From Aplectana chamaeleonis (taxonomy: Eukaryota; Nematoda; Chromadorea; Rhabditida; Cosmocercidae), in assembly GCA_029168955.1 (NCBI GenBank), contig JAPDOI010000719.1:124001-188000 (forward strand): 64,000 bases of DNA. The letters are read 5' to 3'. The position numbers and the translations under genes are program-made. This document shows, piece after piece, positions 13,783 through 25,699 of the stretch (positions within the stretch are counted from its first letter, which is position 1; every line of letters starts with the position of its first letter). Under the pieces are notes generated by a model. It was not told the DNA's origin and did not search any database. It saw nothing but the letters and a program-made list of their open reading frames with translations.

Positions 13783-16700
13783 GACTTACTTGACTTAATC
13801 GGTTGGCTTTCGCCTGACGCGGTCATTCCGCATCTTCACCGAGGTGTGCCGTCCTAGTAGTCAGCCGTGTCCATTTTTCACGGTCTTCAGCCACAATTTG
13901 AACACATTCCATCCAGCTGTCACTATTCCATTTCCTGCGAAACGAAACATCGCGCCTGAACTGTCTTTCGATGCCGAGTGACTTTAAATCCTCTTTAACC
14001 ACATCCGTCCAGAACTTTCGCCTACGCCCAGGTGGCCGTTTCCAGACAGGATTTGGAAGCATTTTTAAAGCGTGTTGTACGAGACGATCCGGCGTTCTTC
14101 TTAGTATATGCCCGAGCAGTCGAAGTCGACTTTCCATTGCTGCTTGAGATGGCGTTAGGAGATGCTGGCACCTCCCTCGTGTCAAGCGTTGATGTACTGC
14201 GTCGATTTCCTTGTAAAGGTCTTCGTTATGGCATACACGCGGCCAGAAATATCAAGCAAACGCCTAAAAGCTTCTCTCCGTGCAATCCAACTTTTCCATC
14301 TGCGTTTTCGGTGCTGCCCGTCTCCGATCCGTACATCATGATAGGGCGAATAGCGGATAGGTAGACGCGCAACTTGACTTCCTTCGCGATGGTGGTAGAC
14401 CACAAACACTTGGTTAGAGAATTGAATGCAGACGTAGCTTTCGCACATCGTTGTCGAATATCCGCTGCGCCATAACTACCATCGTTCTTCAGCAAACAGC
14501 CCAAATAACAGAAATCGTCCACCAGTTCGATACGTTGTCCGTCCACACAAACTCCAGTTGAAGGCCTCTGAGAGAGACCCATATCTGCTTGCATTTGTCG
14601 GGACGAAGACGAAGTCCATAGGCTGCGGCATACTTCGAAACGAGGTTCACAATCCTTTGCAGTTTGCGTTGTTTTCAGCGAATAACACAATGTCGTCGGC
14701 GTACTCCAGGTCGACAAGGGAGCGTCCTGATGGTGTTAGGATCACATCCGCAGGAAACTGTTCTGCAACTCTACGCATGATGTCATCAACGGCGAAGTTG
14801 AAAGAAAAAGGTCCTGCAACGGCTCCTTGCCTTACTCTGCTGTTTTCACCTCGAAAGCTGACGTAAATCCGACAGGTACGAACTGCTGCTGTTGTTCCTT
14901 TGTTCATGTCCTCGATTAACCGAACATACTTTTCCGGACTCCATCTGCTCGCAGAGCATTGAGCAATCGATCACGATGAGGAGAGTCGAACGCGGCTTCA
15001 AAGTCCAAAAAGCAAGCTGTAATGGCTTCGAAAACCGCTGCCACGATTCAATTACTCTTCACGACAGAACACTTGGTCGATGGTCGATCTTCCAGGTCGA
15101 AAACCGGCTTGCTCATCTCTGGTCGTTCCTTCACGATGTTTGATAAGTCGCTCGAGAATGATACGTTCTAAAACCTTGTACATGACACGAAGTAGAGAGA
15201 TTCCTCTGTAGTTCTTAGGATCCGTGACGGATAGCTTCTTGTGAAGAGGTACGATGATCGCATGTCTCCACGAATCGGGTATCCTTTCGCTCATCCATAT
15301 GGCACGGATGGTGTTGGTCATTTCACGAATCCCAGACGGAGGAAGAGCTTTCAGCATTTCAGCAGTGATGTTGTCATCTCCACCTGCCTTTCCATTCTTC
15401 ATTTTCCGGACACAATCCAAAACTTCAGACTCAGTCGGCGGTTCCTCACTGACATCGTAATGTGCTCTCTGAACATGCGGGAGCTCAGGTACTGATGGCG
15501 CTGGACGATTCAGTAGTGAACTGAAGTAATCCTTCCATATTGGCAGCGTCGCATCACCAACTGCAACTCCATTGGTAGTGTTCAAGACAGGAGAACATCT
15601 CTTCATCTTCCCGCTATACTGTCGCAGCAACGTGTAGGCTTTCTTCGGATTCTTCTCCTCCCAAGCCTTCTCGAACTCCTTAGCTCTACACGTCCACTCG
15701 TTCGCGGTCACTTTGAAGCTGCCGACGCAACTTCCTCCTCAGACGCTTCTCCTCCACGAAGTTTCCTGCAGTTCGGAGAGCACATACTCTGTTGTAGGTA
15801 GATGTTGTTTCTTCTGAGACGTAGGCGAACTTCTTCTTAGGCTGTACAACCGGAGTGCTCTTTCGAAGCGTCCTGGATGCACTTGACAAAAGAATCCGCG
15901 TCGCAAAGTTTCTTCTTAGTCCGTACTCCGATGTGAATAGAAACGCGTTGTCGGAAATTCCTTCTGCACTCTTCATCTCTGAGACTTGTCATGTCAATCC
16001 TCTGGGGAGGCTGAGCCCCTCGCTTCCTCTTATGAATCCTCGCAGTGAAGTTCAACAGAACAGGACGGTGATCCGAATCGAATGCGACATCCCACACAGC
16101 TCTAGATCTTCGAATGTCCGATACTGGAATATTCCTCGTCAGGACATAGTCAAGCTGTAGTTTCAAAGTTGTCATCTTCCGCTTCCGCTGCTCTTCTGGA
16201 GATAGCCGGGTTGGTCCCTGCCACGTAAGCTGATGGCGGCGATGATTCCTCTCTTGAATGTCGATGCAATAATCAGACCACTGCGTCCACAAAAGTCGAC
16301 AAGGCGGTAGCCATTGTCCGATGTTTGCTCCACTGGGTAGAACCATTTACCGAGTACTTCGGATTCCTGATCAAGTCCCATCTTCGCATTTGCGTCAATC
16401 CCCACGACAACAGCATGTTGACAAGGTATCCTGGCCAGCAACGTATTGAGTTCCTCATAAAACGCATCCTTCAGGAATTGTCTTCGGCGGTTTCAGTGGG
16501 CGCATGAGCCCTCACTATCCACAGATTGAATCCTCTGTGATCCCGCAGTCGTACGAATGCATTCCGACACGACGTTGAGCCGAACTCCTTGACCATACCA
16601 TTGAAATCCTTCCTTACAGCTATTGCACAGCCTCCCACTCTCCTATCGTCAGCGTTACCGCAGTAGATGGTGTACTCTCCGACGCTGATGACGGGTCTAT

Positions 16701-17053
16701 CCTGAGGGCGGGTTTCCTGCAAAGCAGCAAACGGTGCATGGAAATAGCTCAGAAGTCTGGATAGCGCAGTTTTTGGATATCACTCGACAGCGATCGACAG
16801 TTCAGGGTGGCGAAATTGTGGCTTGTGGCCAAAGACTCCATGACTCCCTAGGTACGGATCCTAAGGTGTTATGGACCAGAGGCCTTAGTGTGCCGGACGG
16901 CGACACCTTTATGCAATGTGCGGGATACTTTCGCGATATAGTTGTGCACGCTATATCGCTCGAACGTTCCCTGTGTACACTCAAACGTCTGCTGGGTTCA
17001 GTAGAAGCAGGGGCACCAACGAGCAGGTACCAACAGACTTGTATACACACCCC
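13783..17053 (-). mobile_element. RTE-like non-LTR retrotransposon, full length but decayed
   Basis: About 3.27 kb on the minus strand, the size expected of RTE-clade elements. It encodes an apurinic-like endonuclease (about 16841-15990), then a reverse transcriptase with YADD (14692-14703), then a C-terminal region with R..LLGHILRR (13823-14185). The 3' end carries two short TAAGTCAAG units (about 13785-13803), as RTE elements end in short repeats rather than poly(A). A 13-bp duplication CAAAACCCACCTT flanks it. Stops and frameshifts show that this copy is dead. Clade assignment rests on domain order, size and tail type; CR1-like is less likely. Confidence 0.8.
13823..16841 (-). pseudogene. 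Broken endonuclease/reverse transcriptase of the RTE-like element
   Basis: The likely start is the ATG at 16841-16839, followed closely by the motif LNCRSL typical of the endonuclease start. A stop at 16751-16749 interrupts it. The frame then runs from 16722 (LQETRP, with the catalytic Glu) to a break near 16471. It resumes at 16441 (GIDANAKMG), shifts again near 16250, and continues through DYVLTRN to SDHRPV near 16063-16080. The reverse transcriptase spans 15711-15052 with KNGKAGGDD, NYRGISLL and QAGFRPGRS. It breaks in the segment containing FLDFEAAFD, then resumes at 14907 with GAVAGPFSFN and YADD. The C-terminal part, with FCYLGCLLKNDGS, ends at a stop at 13823. At least five lesions are visible, so no functional product is expected. 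Confidence 0.8.
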
Positions 17054-17815
17054 CAAAACCCACCTTAGTATTTTGAAAATCGACAAACGGACGTTAAATT
17101 CGTATTCTCCACCCCGAATAACCCCCGTATACGAATTTTGAGTAAAATCTGAGATTTTTACCAAACTACCGTATACCCACCGTAATCTACCGTAATCTGC
17201 AAAAGATCGATAAACGGACTCCAGATTCGTGTTCGGCACTCCAAATAACCCCAAGAGAAACAATTTGAGCAATATCTACCGTAGCACTCCGAAAATCTCG
17301 AAAGTGGCGTTTTTCCCTCGAAATTTTCCCCGGTTGGGAAGCGTCAAACGAAATTAGCCGAAAACATTGGAAAATCGACTAATTAATTACAGATTCGTGA
17401 TCAGCGACCCGAAAAACCCCTCTGGGAGAATTTTAAGTCAAATCTGGACAATTTTTTTAAAACGCTTCCAGAGCCCTCAATCGGTAGAAATAAACGCCCA
17501 ACCGAAAATCCGTAAAGTCCGAAACCCTGTTAGTCTGGACAAAGTACGGAAAATGTGCCTTCACCCGAACTTTGCTCAGGGGGGTAGTTTTTGACGCTGA
17601 ACACATTTATGAGGTCCGTTTCCGGATTTTCCGAAGACTAAAGCGCTTTTTAGAAGGTACAAAAAGCACAAGAAATGAGCTTTTTAAGCTTGTAACTTCT
17701 TGGAAACTGCGGCTCGGGGCGGGATACTGCGCAGTTTTATTATTGAGCTACAAGAGATACTAACGACACTAGTCGTTTTGGCAGATCAGACCTACGCTTT
17801 GCATACTTCCCTTGT

Positions 17816-18162
17816 AAGAAAACTCTTTATGAACCGTCTGTTTTCATCGGTTTTTTTACCCCAAAAATATTGTTCCTGGGGATTTCATGGTGCCCACCCC
17901 CCCCAGTAATTCTCCCACTTCGAGACGAAACTGTGTGTTTCTGTGCCACCAAATGGATTCGATCGAGAGCCAATCTCTGGCCATACACACAGGCAGCATC
18001 AGCAACAAACGCAGGAGCAGATGACGAAATGTCGGCTAATTTTGGCCGCTCCGCGTTCTTCGTTCGCCACACTCATTCTGGCCCTACAACGGGACGCATT
18101 GATGAGCTTGTACTATTGATCCTGACTGAGTTGTCCTCTTCTCCTACTAGTTACTTTATGTT
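17816..18162. other. Unassigned sequence, open on both strands
   Basis: A + frame of 98 codons (17870-18166) and a minus frame of 81 codons (17827-18072) overlap. A possible + acceptor, CCCCCCCCAG, lies at about 17897-17907. I recognise neither translation and find no matching exon chain, so this may be chance. Confidence 0.3.
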
Positions 18163-18393
18163 TTAGTGAGGGTTGAATGTGTTTAGAATCAATTGCATTG
18201 ACCTATTGGTGTCAATACTTCGCGCCGTCCCCTTCCGGCTGGGTGAGGAGGTGTCATTGGCATCGCTTGGATCACCCTGGGTTACATGTGATTGATGCCC
18301 TCTCATCTGCCTCGCTTTGTTTCCTCTTTGCTTGGGTTCTATACCATGGGTAGACACATTTATGGGTTCCAATTCAACTTTGTTCCTTGCCAT
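18163..18393 (-). CDS. Candidate small hypothetical ORF or first exon, 76 codons
   Basis: An ATG in an AAAATGGC context opens a hydrophilic frame rich in Arg, Ser, Asp and Asn, starting MARNKVELEP, with no membrane segment or recognised domain. The surrounding sequence is not obviously repetitive, unlike most of this region. Possible weak donors occur at GAA|GTATTG and AG|GTCAAT, but I could not extend either into a convincing second exon. It may be a chance ORF, and no function is proposed. Confidence 0.2.
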   Translation of the reverse strand: MARNKVELEPINVSTHGIEPKQRGNKARQMRGHQSHVTQGDPSDANDTSSPSRKGTARSIDTNRSMQLILNTFNPH

Positions 18394-18995
18394 TTTTCAG
18401 TGTTTTCTCTATATATTTTTTTCTGCCTCAGCATTCCTTCAGTGATTTCCTTGCGATAAAATTTGTTGTGAAAATGTGTTTGCTGATCGCTAACCATCCA
18501 CGAGTGAGGTGATGAAGAAAATTCATGTCGAAGGGGAGCAGCGAAACTGAGCTTTAGCTAATGATTTCGGCCTGATTTTCGCCGTCGAATCCGACTTTTC
18601 CGCTTCTCGCTGTTTTTTTTTTATTCTGAGGGCGGAATAGATAAAGACGCGCTCACAAAGCTTACCATGTAGGTTGTATGAAAATCTGAAATTCTCCATG
18701 TACAATTTAGTTCTTCTTTGTGTATGTATGTACCGTACCACTCGCAAGGTTTTTTCAGAAGCGATGAGTTTTCGCGTCGTCAGCGTCTTTTTTGAATAAC
18801 TTTAAATAAACGAATAAAAAATAAAATAAATAATTTATAAGAAAATTAATTTAATAATTAATCAATTAATTCTAAAAAATAAATAATACATTTTAAAAAA
18901 TGGGATTAAAACACATAAACGTGTTACTCGAATTCGTCCACAGTAAACTTCTCACTAGTCAAATCAGAAAAGTATACAGGATCCAGGTGAGGAGT
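18394..18995. other. AT-rich intergenic sequence, no gene seen
   Basis: Includes an A/T low-complexity stretch at 18790-18905. No supported feature. Confidence 0.45.
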
Positions 18996-19617
18996 TCAAA
19001 AAAATGAAAACAAGTTACTTGTAAAATATCTGAGCCGATGTAAGTTACCTGCGACTTGAGCCTCAGAAATGTTACATGTATCTTAAATGACCTGAGATTA
19101 GTCGCAAGTAACTTAAATCGGCTCAGATACTTTACAAGTAACTTGTTTTCGATTTCTGAAAGGACACTGTGTGCAGTGCGCCCCCGATATGTTACATGTA
19201 ACTTAAATCACACAATATAAGTCGCAGGTAACTTAAATTGGCCCAGAAGATATTTCCAAGGTTGATGTACGACGCACTCGCGAAGTCAGTCTTACGAGTG
19301 GCGTTGCTGTTGGATCAATTACCCAAGTTTGAGGTACTTGACCCCACACTAGCAGGGAAGGCCTCGCACGTCTTTTTTTTGCGTATTGTGGGGTCTGGGA
19401 CACACCCTTCGCGTCGCGTGTCTTCTGCGTCACGTGATGGCCACCCATAGTGAAAATTCAAATATAAGTTACATGCAACATAAGTGTAACTTAAATGTGA
19501 TATAAATTTAAGTTACATGTAATATAAATGTACGTTACATGTCATATAAACGAAACTTACTTGACATTCAAGTATGTTACATTTATATTACAAGTAATTT
19601 GTTTTGATTTTTCTGAG
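18996..19617. mobile_element. AT-rich foldback, GTTACTTGTAA family, copy 3
   Basis: Shares the ends AACAAGTTACTTGTAA / CAAGTAATTTGTTTTGA and the GAGCCGATGTAAGTTAC, GTGCAGTGCGCC and TAAGTTACATGTAATATAAA motifs with copies at 7484 and 8082. The GC-rich core (19255-19445) is inverted relative to that of copy 2. Confidence 0.7.
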
Positions 19618-19683
19618 AGGGCTATCTAACAGTTTAAAACTGGAATAATTCCAAAAGTTCTGTTTGTGTGTTTTTTCGGCTCT

Positions 19684-20319
19684 AGGGTAGAACGAGACAC
19701 GCGACGGATTTTGATCAAACTCTATGTTTTTCCATTCCTTATCGGTCTAGTTTTATACTGTGGCCTGCTCCAGGGCGATGGCTGCGAATGACGAGGAGAA
19801 ACAGGCCCGATGCAACTCGTCCATGAGATCCTCGCCGTTCGAATTGGCGTTTATTCATGGACCATAACTACGTTCATAGTGGCTCTTGAGTGATTCCGAA
19901 GACACCATTGTGATCAGTGTGAAATTCTCTTTAAGATCACTTTAAGTAGAAAAACTCCAAAACGATTCTGAGGTTGAACTGTGCCTTCAAGTACGTAACC
20001 ATAAGAAAATTAATGAGTTCTGTGAGCAGTTTTTGACAGATCTTGACAAGGCTATTGATTGATCAAAAAAAAATTCGGCAAACCGCTGCCCATTCGGACT
20101 TTTCGGATATCCGACTTTTCGAATATAGTTCTTCACGCCCACCGACGAGTTTTCGGTCTCAACAGGAACGAGACGCGTGACGGATTTCAATCAAATTCTA
20201 TTTTCCTTCATTTCTTACCGGTCTATGTACTTTTACATTGTGGCTCCAGTGTGATGCCTGCGAATGGCGAGGAAAAACAGGCCCACGACAACTCGTCCAT
20301 GAGATCCTCGCCGTTCGGG
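19684..20319. repeat. Direct repeat pair of about 170 bp
   Basis: Unit 1 (about 19684-19857) and unit 2 (about 20158-20319) share CGAGACACGCGACGGATTT-like, CTTATCGGTCTA-like and CAACTCGTCCATGAGATCCT sequence. Each contains a short frame with the motif SSMRSSPF, but it stops within 25 codons, so I read it as a repeat rather than a gene. Confidence 0.6.
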
Positions 20320-21706
20320 TAACCGACTTTTTGGAAATCCCATATTGGACTTTGCGGACGTTTCGGGTATAATCAGAATTGGGCCTTTATTGATTTTTGA
20401 ATATATCCGTATTTTTAACTTTTTTTGTGATCCAGTCATTCGGATTAACTTGGATTTTCGGATGTCCAACCGTCGTGGTATTCAACTTTTAGAATGTTCA
20501 ACTCTCGCTATACATCTTTTTGGATATTCAAGCTCCGAATATAATCGTAGACTTTACGGATATCCGATTACATTCGGATGTTGGATTGTTCGCGTTTACG
20601 ACCGTCCTGAATTGAACGGATATTGGACTCTTCTGATATCCAGCTTTTCGGCTGTAGTCGGACAGTTTGGGCTCCATGACATTGCTCATCCGCGTGCGTA
20701 TGCGTCACCGTCAGGTTTGTCTGGCGGGCTCGGCGAATGCGGAAAACTCACCATCGCGTGTAATGGCCTTCAGCACCTTATAAAAGAAAACGGCTACATC
20801 AAATGAACCCAGGAAAGCAAATAATCTTCCAGAGCATTTTATGTAAGTCATTAGATTTCACATGAGATGCGAGGATGTCGCGTTGCTGCCCGCGACGCAG
20901 CACGTTTGGGTGAGCAACTCTGAGAGAAATAGCCGCTGCGGCTCCGCGATAGTGCCTCCGCGTAGGCTCCGGAGCGGCTTTATCGCGGAACCGCGCCGAC
21001 ACTAGCGCGTAGCCGTTACGGAATTACCGCGGAGCCGTAGCGGTGATGCGAAAGTGCCGCTTCGGCTCCGCGATAGTGCCGCAGCGGCTCCGGGAGAGTG
21101 TCTGTTTCGAAGTTATATAAGAATGATAATACAATTAGGGGGGGGGCTAAGAACAAAAATACGCACTTTCGGCCGTTACGTCATCTGTCTGATAGCGAGA
21201 CAGGTTACCGCCGCTTTTGCTCCCAAGGGAAATGCTGAAAGTACCTCAAACTTGGGTAATTGAACTGGCGAAAACTTCGTTTCACCTCACAGGTTAGTGC
21301 ATCGTACTCCACGCGGGTTCACTGCTGCATCCTCCTGGAGCCGGCGCTGTTCTAACGCGGAGCCGCTGCGGTACTATCGCGGCGATGTCGAGGCTCACGA
21401 CGCGGCAACAAAATCGTCTGGTCACGGATACGCTGCGGTACATACTATCGCGGAACTATCACGGTACAGTCGAGGGTCGCTGTACTATCCCGGCACTGAC
21501 GCGGCAAATTTTCTCGGAGAATATCCGCTTTACGGATACTGCCTATTGGACTATACAACTTTTCGAGTGCAGTCGGATATCAGGTTTCTCGGATTTCAAA
21601 CCACTCAGCTGCTTTCGGATTTCGAACTCTCCTGTTAGACTTTCTAAAGTGTCGTTGGCCTTTGGACTTGACGGTGTCTAGTCTTGTAGAGTCCGAATTG
21701 GCAATA
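20320..21706. repeat. GGATATCCG-type and GCGGCTCCGCGATAGTGCC-type degenerate repeats
   Basis: From about 20090 to 20680 and again at 21510-21690, short units related to CGGATATCCGACTTTTCGG recur in loose tandem. Between them (20930-21500) a GC-rich block repeats GCGGCTCCGCGATAGTGCC in both orientations. No gene is supported, and the open frames are by-products of the repetition. Confidence 0.55.
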
Positions 21707-22810
21707 TTAGGAACATTTTTTTCCTACTAAAACATCGACGACTATTTTATCCTTTTTAATATAGTCAGAAATTCGATTTTGACCGAATGTTATTTGCACT
21801 TTCCGCTGCACGGATGCAGGAATGCGAGCGTGTGGATCGCATAAATTTCGCCTTAATAGGTACGATGAACCGCGTGGGAATAGGGTGAAGAAGAGAATTC
21901 CTGTGGTGAATTCCATCTGCTGGCTGCCTTGTTCCTCGAGAGCTGCTGACCACATTCCAGCGAGTTTTATCGCCGCGTCTTCTTCCTCCTTATCTATCAG
22001 AATGCGTCTTCTGCATGTGTGTGTATCACACATTCACAAGTAGTCAGTTGTCACCACCATAGTCAGTAATTGCTTCGGGTATATGCTTTTTATATGTGTG
22101 CTCTTGCAAGGGTATTATATACCATCGTTTTCTCGTCCTTTCCAGTAGTGTTGTGTTGTGGGTCAATGGGTAGAAGAGGGGGGGGGGGGTTCGTAGGAGC
22201 CTCCGACAAAAACTGAAACTGTGGGTTTTGTTAAAACTTTCTTCTTTGAGAAAAAGGGTAGTTCGGTGAAGGCATCGTACGCCTAGTGGACGAAAATGTC
22301 GAAAGGGCCAATGAAAAACTCTTGTTTGTTAAGCAAATTTAGTCTGAACATACTGTAAAATTGAGTTTAAATTTCGCGCGCAAATCGTTTTCGAAGTTTT
22401 CTGCATTCGTAGACCTCGTAACTGTCATTTTCGATGTTTTTCTGCATGTGGATGTAGTGCCGTAACTGTTTTTCATGTTGTTTGACGGTCGCATTAACAT
22501 TCTTTCAAAATGTGCTAGATGACTGGTAAGAGTTGGTGGAGGATCTTCATCTTTAACCCCTTCTATCATTACCCCACGTTTTTGACGCACCGGAGTTCAA
22601 AGGTGTTGTCTACCCGGCTTATTCATGAATTTGAGCCTGAAAAATGGAAATTAGTTTTCAACGCGAATGATGCCTTCAAGTGAAAGTTCCCTAGAACGTA
22701 AAAAAAATTACAAAATCTCTTTTTTCTGAACGTGTTTAGGGTTACGATGTTCAGAGGGGTCGTATATTTTTAAGCGTTCTGTCGGGTGATGGTGGTAAGG
22801 TATTTGAAAC
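21707..22810. other. Intergenic sequence, no gene seen
   Basis: Overlapping open frames lie on both strands at 21707-22043, and a minus frame lies at 22339-22590; none has a recognisable domain. A G10 homopolymer lies near 22180. Confidence 0.4.
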
Positions 22811-22869
22811 GAGAGAGAGAGAGAGAGAGAAAGGGAGAGAGAGAGTGAGAGAGAAAGAGAGAGAGAGAC
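22811..22869. repeat. (GA)n microsatellite, imperfect
   Basis: About 59 bp of GA repeats with a few AAGG and GTGA interruptions. Confidence 0.95.
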
Positions 22870-23328
22870 GGGGAAACGGGGGCGAAGCGGGGCGCATGAT
22901 TGGACGGACGGGAAAGGAGCCAAGCCCGTGATTGGAAGGAACACGGATTTCCCCCGCTTCTCTAGCGGTTGGAATACATTACGACCATCACCCGTTTCTG
23001 TCTTTTCAAGGGGGGGGGTCGTAGCCGCGCCGAAGCCTTAGTAAACTGCAAATGGGACCCTGCATGTGCGCGATATTTTGTCCTGTAGGCGCTATTCATA
23101 CTTCTCAACGCCGGCGCGTCACGCTCGTGACGCTCGGGCTTGGCGTTCAGGGGCCAAGCGGTTAATGTTCCGCGGGACAACGAGGGGGACGTAAAAATAT
23201 TTGAAATTTTAGAGAAAAATGGAGGGGCGTGAAAGGTTTTTCTGAGGGGGTTTTTGAAAGACTCAAGGGGCAGCGACCGGCAAGTGGTTTTCAGCCTTGA
23301 CGCGGCGACAAAATCTTTTCGAACATTA

Positions 23329-23808
23329 TAGGGGTCCGCAGAGTTGAAGTCGCGGCGTTGCTTGCAGCGACAAACAGCACTCGATGATCTAATATCGATT
23401 ACAATCGGCGACGAGGGCAACCGACGCGGCGTGAAGGGCGACCAGGGGTCACCGTAGAGTGTATTGACGCCGCGACGGTCCTACATCACTGCCAGCAAGT
23501 GGCAACCGGCGCCGCTACGATAATTTTTGGGAACATTTGTATCGCAGCGTCAAGGCTGACGCTCTTGGACCACTCGCCGGTCTCTGCAACTCTGGAGACA
23601 CCTTATCGTCGCGGCGTCGGTTGCCGCTCGCTAGCAGTGACGCAGGGTCGTCGCGGCGTCAGAACACTCTGTGGTGCCTTCTGGTCGCCCTCCATGCCGC
23701 GTCGGTCGCCCTCGTCGCCGAATGTAATCGATATTACATCATCCAGTGCTGTTCGTCGCTGCGAGCAACGCCGCGACTTAAACTCTGCAGGCCGGCCCCT
23801 TTAGGCTC
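23329..23808. mobile_element. Foldback element with about 200-bp arms
   Basis: The left arm (about 23329-23528) and right arm (about 23605-23808) are inverted copies sharing GCAGAGTTGAAGTCGCGGCG-like, ATCGATTACAATCGGCGACG-like, GACGCCGCGAC and CAACCGGCGCCGC motifs, with a loop of about 75 bp. Open frames on both strands arise from the arms. No transposase. Confidence 0.75.
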
Positions 23809-24656
23809 TTCACAGTCAAAGGCAGCGAATCAGGACGCTGCTTTTGAGATTATCAGATATTCATAGTTTTTTACTGCGGAGTGGTTATACCCTCCAAGCG
23901 AGACCGTAAAAGCCATAAAACTCTTCGCTAGTTTGTATTTCCCAGTAACAGAAGATTCCTAAAAGAACTTGCCCCATATTAAGCTGATCCCTGTGTGTGT
24001 GTGCTCTAATTTTTGCATTGATCATTCCGCCTGGAACATATGTTTGTCCAGTGCGAATGAATGTGATTGTGATGTTATGAGTCATCTGGTGCTTAATGTT
24101 TCTCTATCGTGATTGTTTGAACTGTGGTCAGTTTTTGTTTTGGAGTTTCCTTCTTCTACTGAATCTGTTCGAAGGGGGAATTGGGGTCAGATCGGCTCCA
24201 GTTGGAGAGGTTTTCTGAGATATGAAATTCGATGTGAGTTTAGGAAAGTTGAATTTGTTATTTATTTATTTAACTGCACTCAAGGTTATATTGACGGACT
24301 GGTGTGATTTAGGAGGGAATTATTGGATTATGAGGAAAAAAGCCATCGTTTCAGTTTCAAATTTCTATTTTCCCACATTTTTTTTTCATTTTATGAGGCG
24401 TTGGAGGAGACTTGTGACTCATGTGTATTTACTCAGTGTTACATAACAATTGTAAATATAGCATTGTGCCAGTAATGTGAATCATTGTGTATGCAAGTGT
24501 TATCTGGAGAATGGGCCTGTTTTTAGGGAAGTATTGATTCCAGCAATTTTGTGATAAGAGGTGAGATAGAGGAGATTTTATGGGAAGGGCGTTTTCTAGT
24601 ACATAGACGGCAGTTGGGTGAACGAAAAGACGGACATCACCAACGAGGGCTTGTTG
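23809..24656. other. Intergenic sequence, no gene seen
   Basis: AT-rich with several short open frames and no recognised domain, exon chain or repeat family. Confidence 0.4.
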
Positions 24657-24939
24657 TACTGTGCTTCCCTGGGCCGAATTCCGGTCCGCAATTGCGTCTC
24701 GACACGCTTTGCGGCCGCGCGCATTCTAGTCGGAAGAGTTTCCAGCGCCGCAGCCGTCGATCTGTTCACTCTAGGTGGGTTTTAGAAACCGGAAGGTAAA
24801 CATAATTAGAGAAAACTGTATAAAAAAGCCATATTGAGTCGGTTTTGGCGCTGGAAACTCAACTGACTCGAGCGCGTGCGGCCGCAAAGCGTGTCGAGAC
24901 GCAATTGCGGACCGGAATTTGGCCCAGATAAGCACAGTA
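24657..24939. mobile_element. Foldback element, TACTGTGCTT family, copy 2
   Basis: Ends TACTGTGCTTCCCTGGGCC and the complement ..CCAGATAAGCACAGTA. Closely matches the copy at 9816-10099 in ends, arms and centre (GAGAAAACT, TAAAAAAGCCA). About 283 bp. Confidence 0.8.
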
Positions 24940-25152
24940 CTGTTGTACTGTTGTACATCAAAATGTTTTGGAAAACCATGTTCGGAATGTTGGAGGCGTA
25001 GTTCTGTGTAGCAAGAATGAAAAATCACTTTTCACGTATAGGATACATAGACCACGTCGGGTAGCCTTCACCTCGCCTAACTAGGGCTTACCTTACATTA
25101 CCCGAGGGCTTTTGTAAAACCATGTGTTGAGTGCTGTAGGTATGGGACACAG

Positions 25153-25400
25153 CTATCTCAGGCGATTATCGGCCCCGAGCCGCCTGACAGTTCGGCTGGT
25201 TTTTCCAATCTGCGAGTCGGCTCCTGTTGCTGTCCGGGCCACTGCTGTTGCTTTCCGGGGCCACTGCTGTTGCTGTCCGGGCTATTCCGGTTGACCCGAA
25301 CAGCAACAGCAGCAGCCCGGAGATTGGGAGGACGAGCCGAACTGTCAGGCGGCTCCGATTCCTAATCGGTGCGGCTCGGGGCCGAGAACCGCCTGAGATG
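25153..25400. mobile_element. Short foldback element with GC-rich arms
   Basis: TCTCAGGCG..ATCGGCCCCGAGCCGC at the left is mirrored by GCGGCTCGGGGCCGAG..CGCCTGAGA at the right. Internal CCGAACTGTCAGGCGG and its inverse, plus a GCTGTTGCTGTCCGGG triplet-like repeat, form the loop. About 248 bp. Confidence 0.65.
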
Positions 25401-25699
25401 ATAATCCGTGTTCAAAGTTTCCTAAATGCCTCAGAGATCTGCAGGAGATTTCCAAAAGTGGTTATTTTCATAGCTCTGCAAAGAGAAAACGGGTATACGA
25501 ATGGCAATTTTTAGGGCGTGCAGTTTAAGCTTAAAACTTTTTTCAAGGGTTGTTCCGGGGGCTGATTACGAATCTGAGGCCCATTTGTCAATATTTGAAA
25601 AATCCCGTCTGATTTGGTCCGAATATTCAAACTGCGAGAAATTTCGCTGGCTAAACGCGGCTTTCGGCGATTTCGAAAATGCTACAATCTAATCGTCTT

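Larger units (their letters stand above)
13452..17815. mobile_element. Long-TIR DNA element, ACAAGGGAA family (type B), split by a retrotransposon
   Basis: The left end is ACAAGGGAAGTATAAAAAGC and the right end is the complement of ACAAGGGAAGTATGCAAAGC. The ends match over about 60 bp, including GCGTAGGTC, GATCTG, AAAACGACTAGT and GTTAGTATC. The interior shows family motifs such as GGGTGGCGAATACGAAT and GTCTGGACAAAGTACGG. Removing the nested retrotransposon (13783-17053) leaves about 1.1 kb, close to the size of the sister copies. No transposase is visible. Confidence 0.75.

Noticed and set aside
16802..17272. 156-codon minus frame as a separate first ORF of the retrotransposon
   Set aside because: It crosses the insertion boundary at 17053 into host-element sequence, so it cannot be an element protein.
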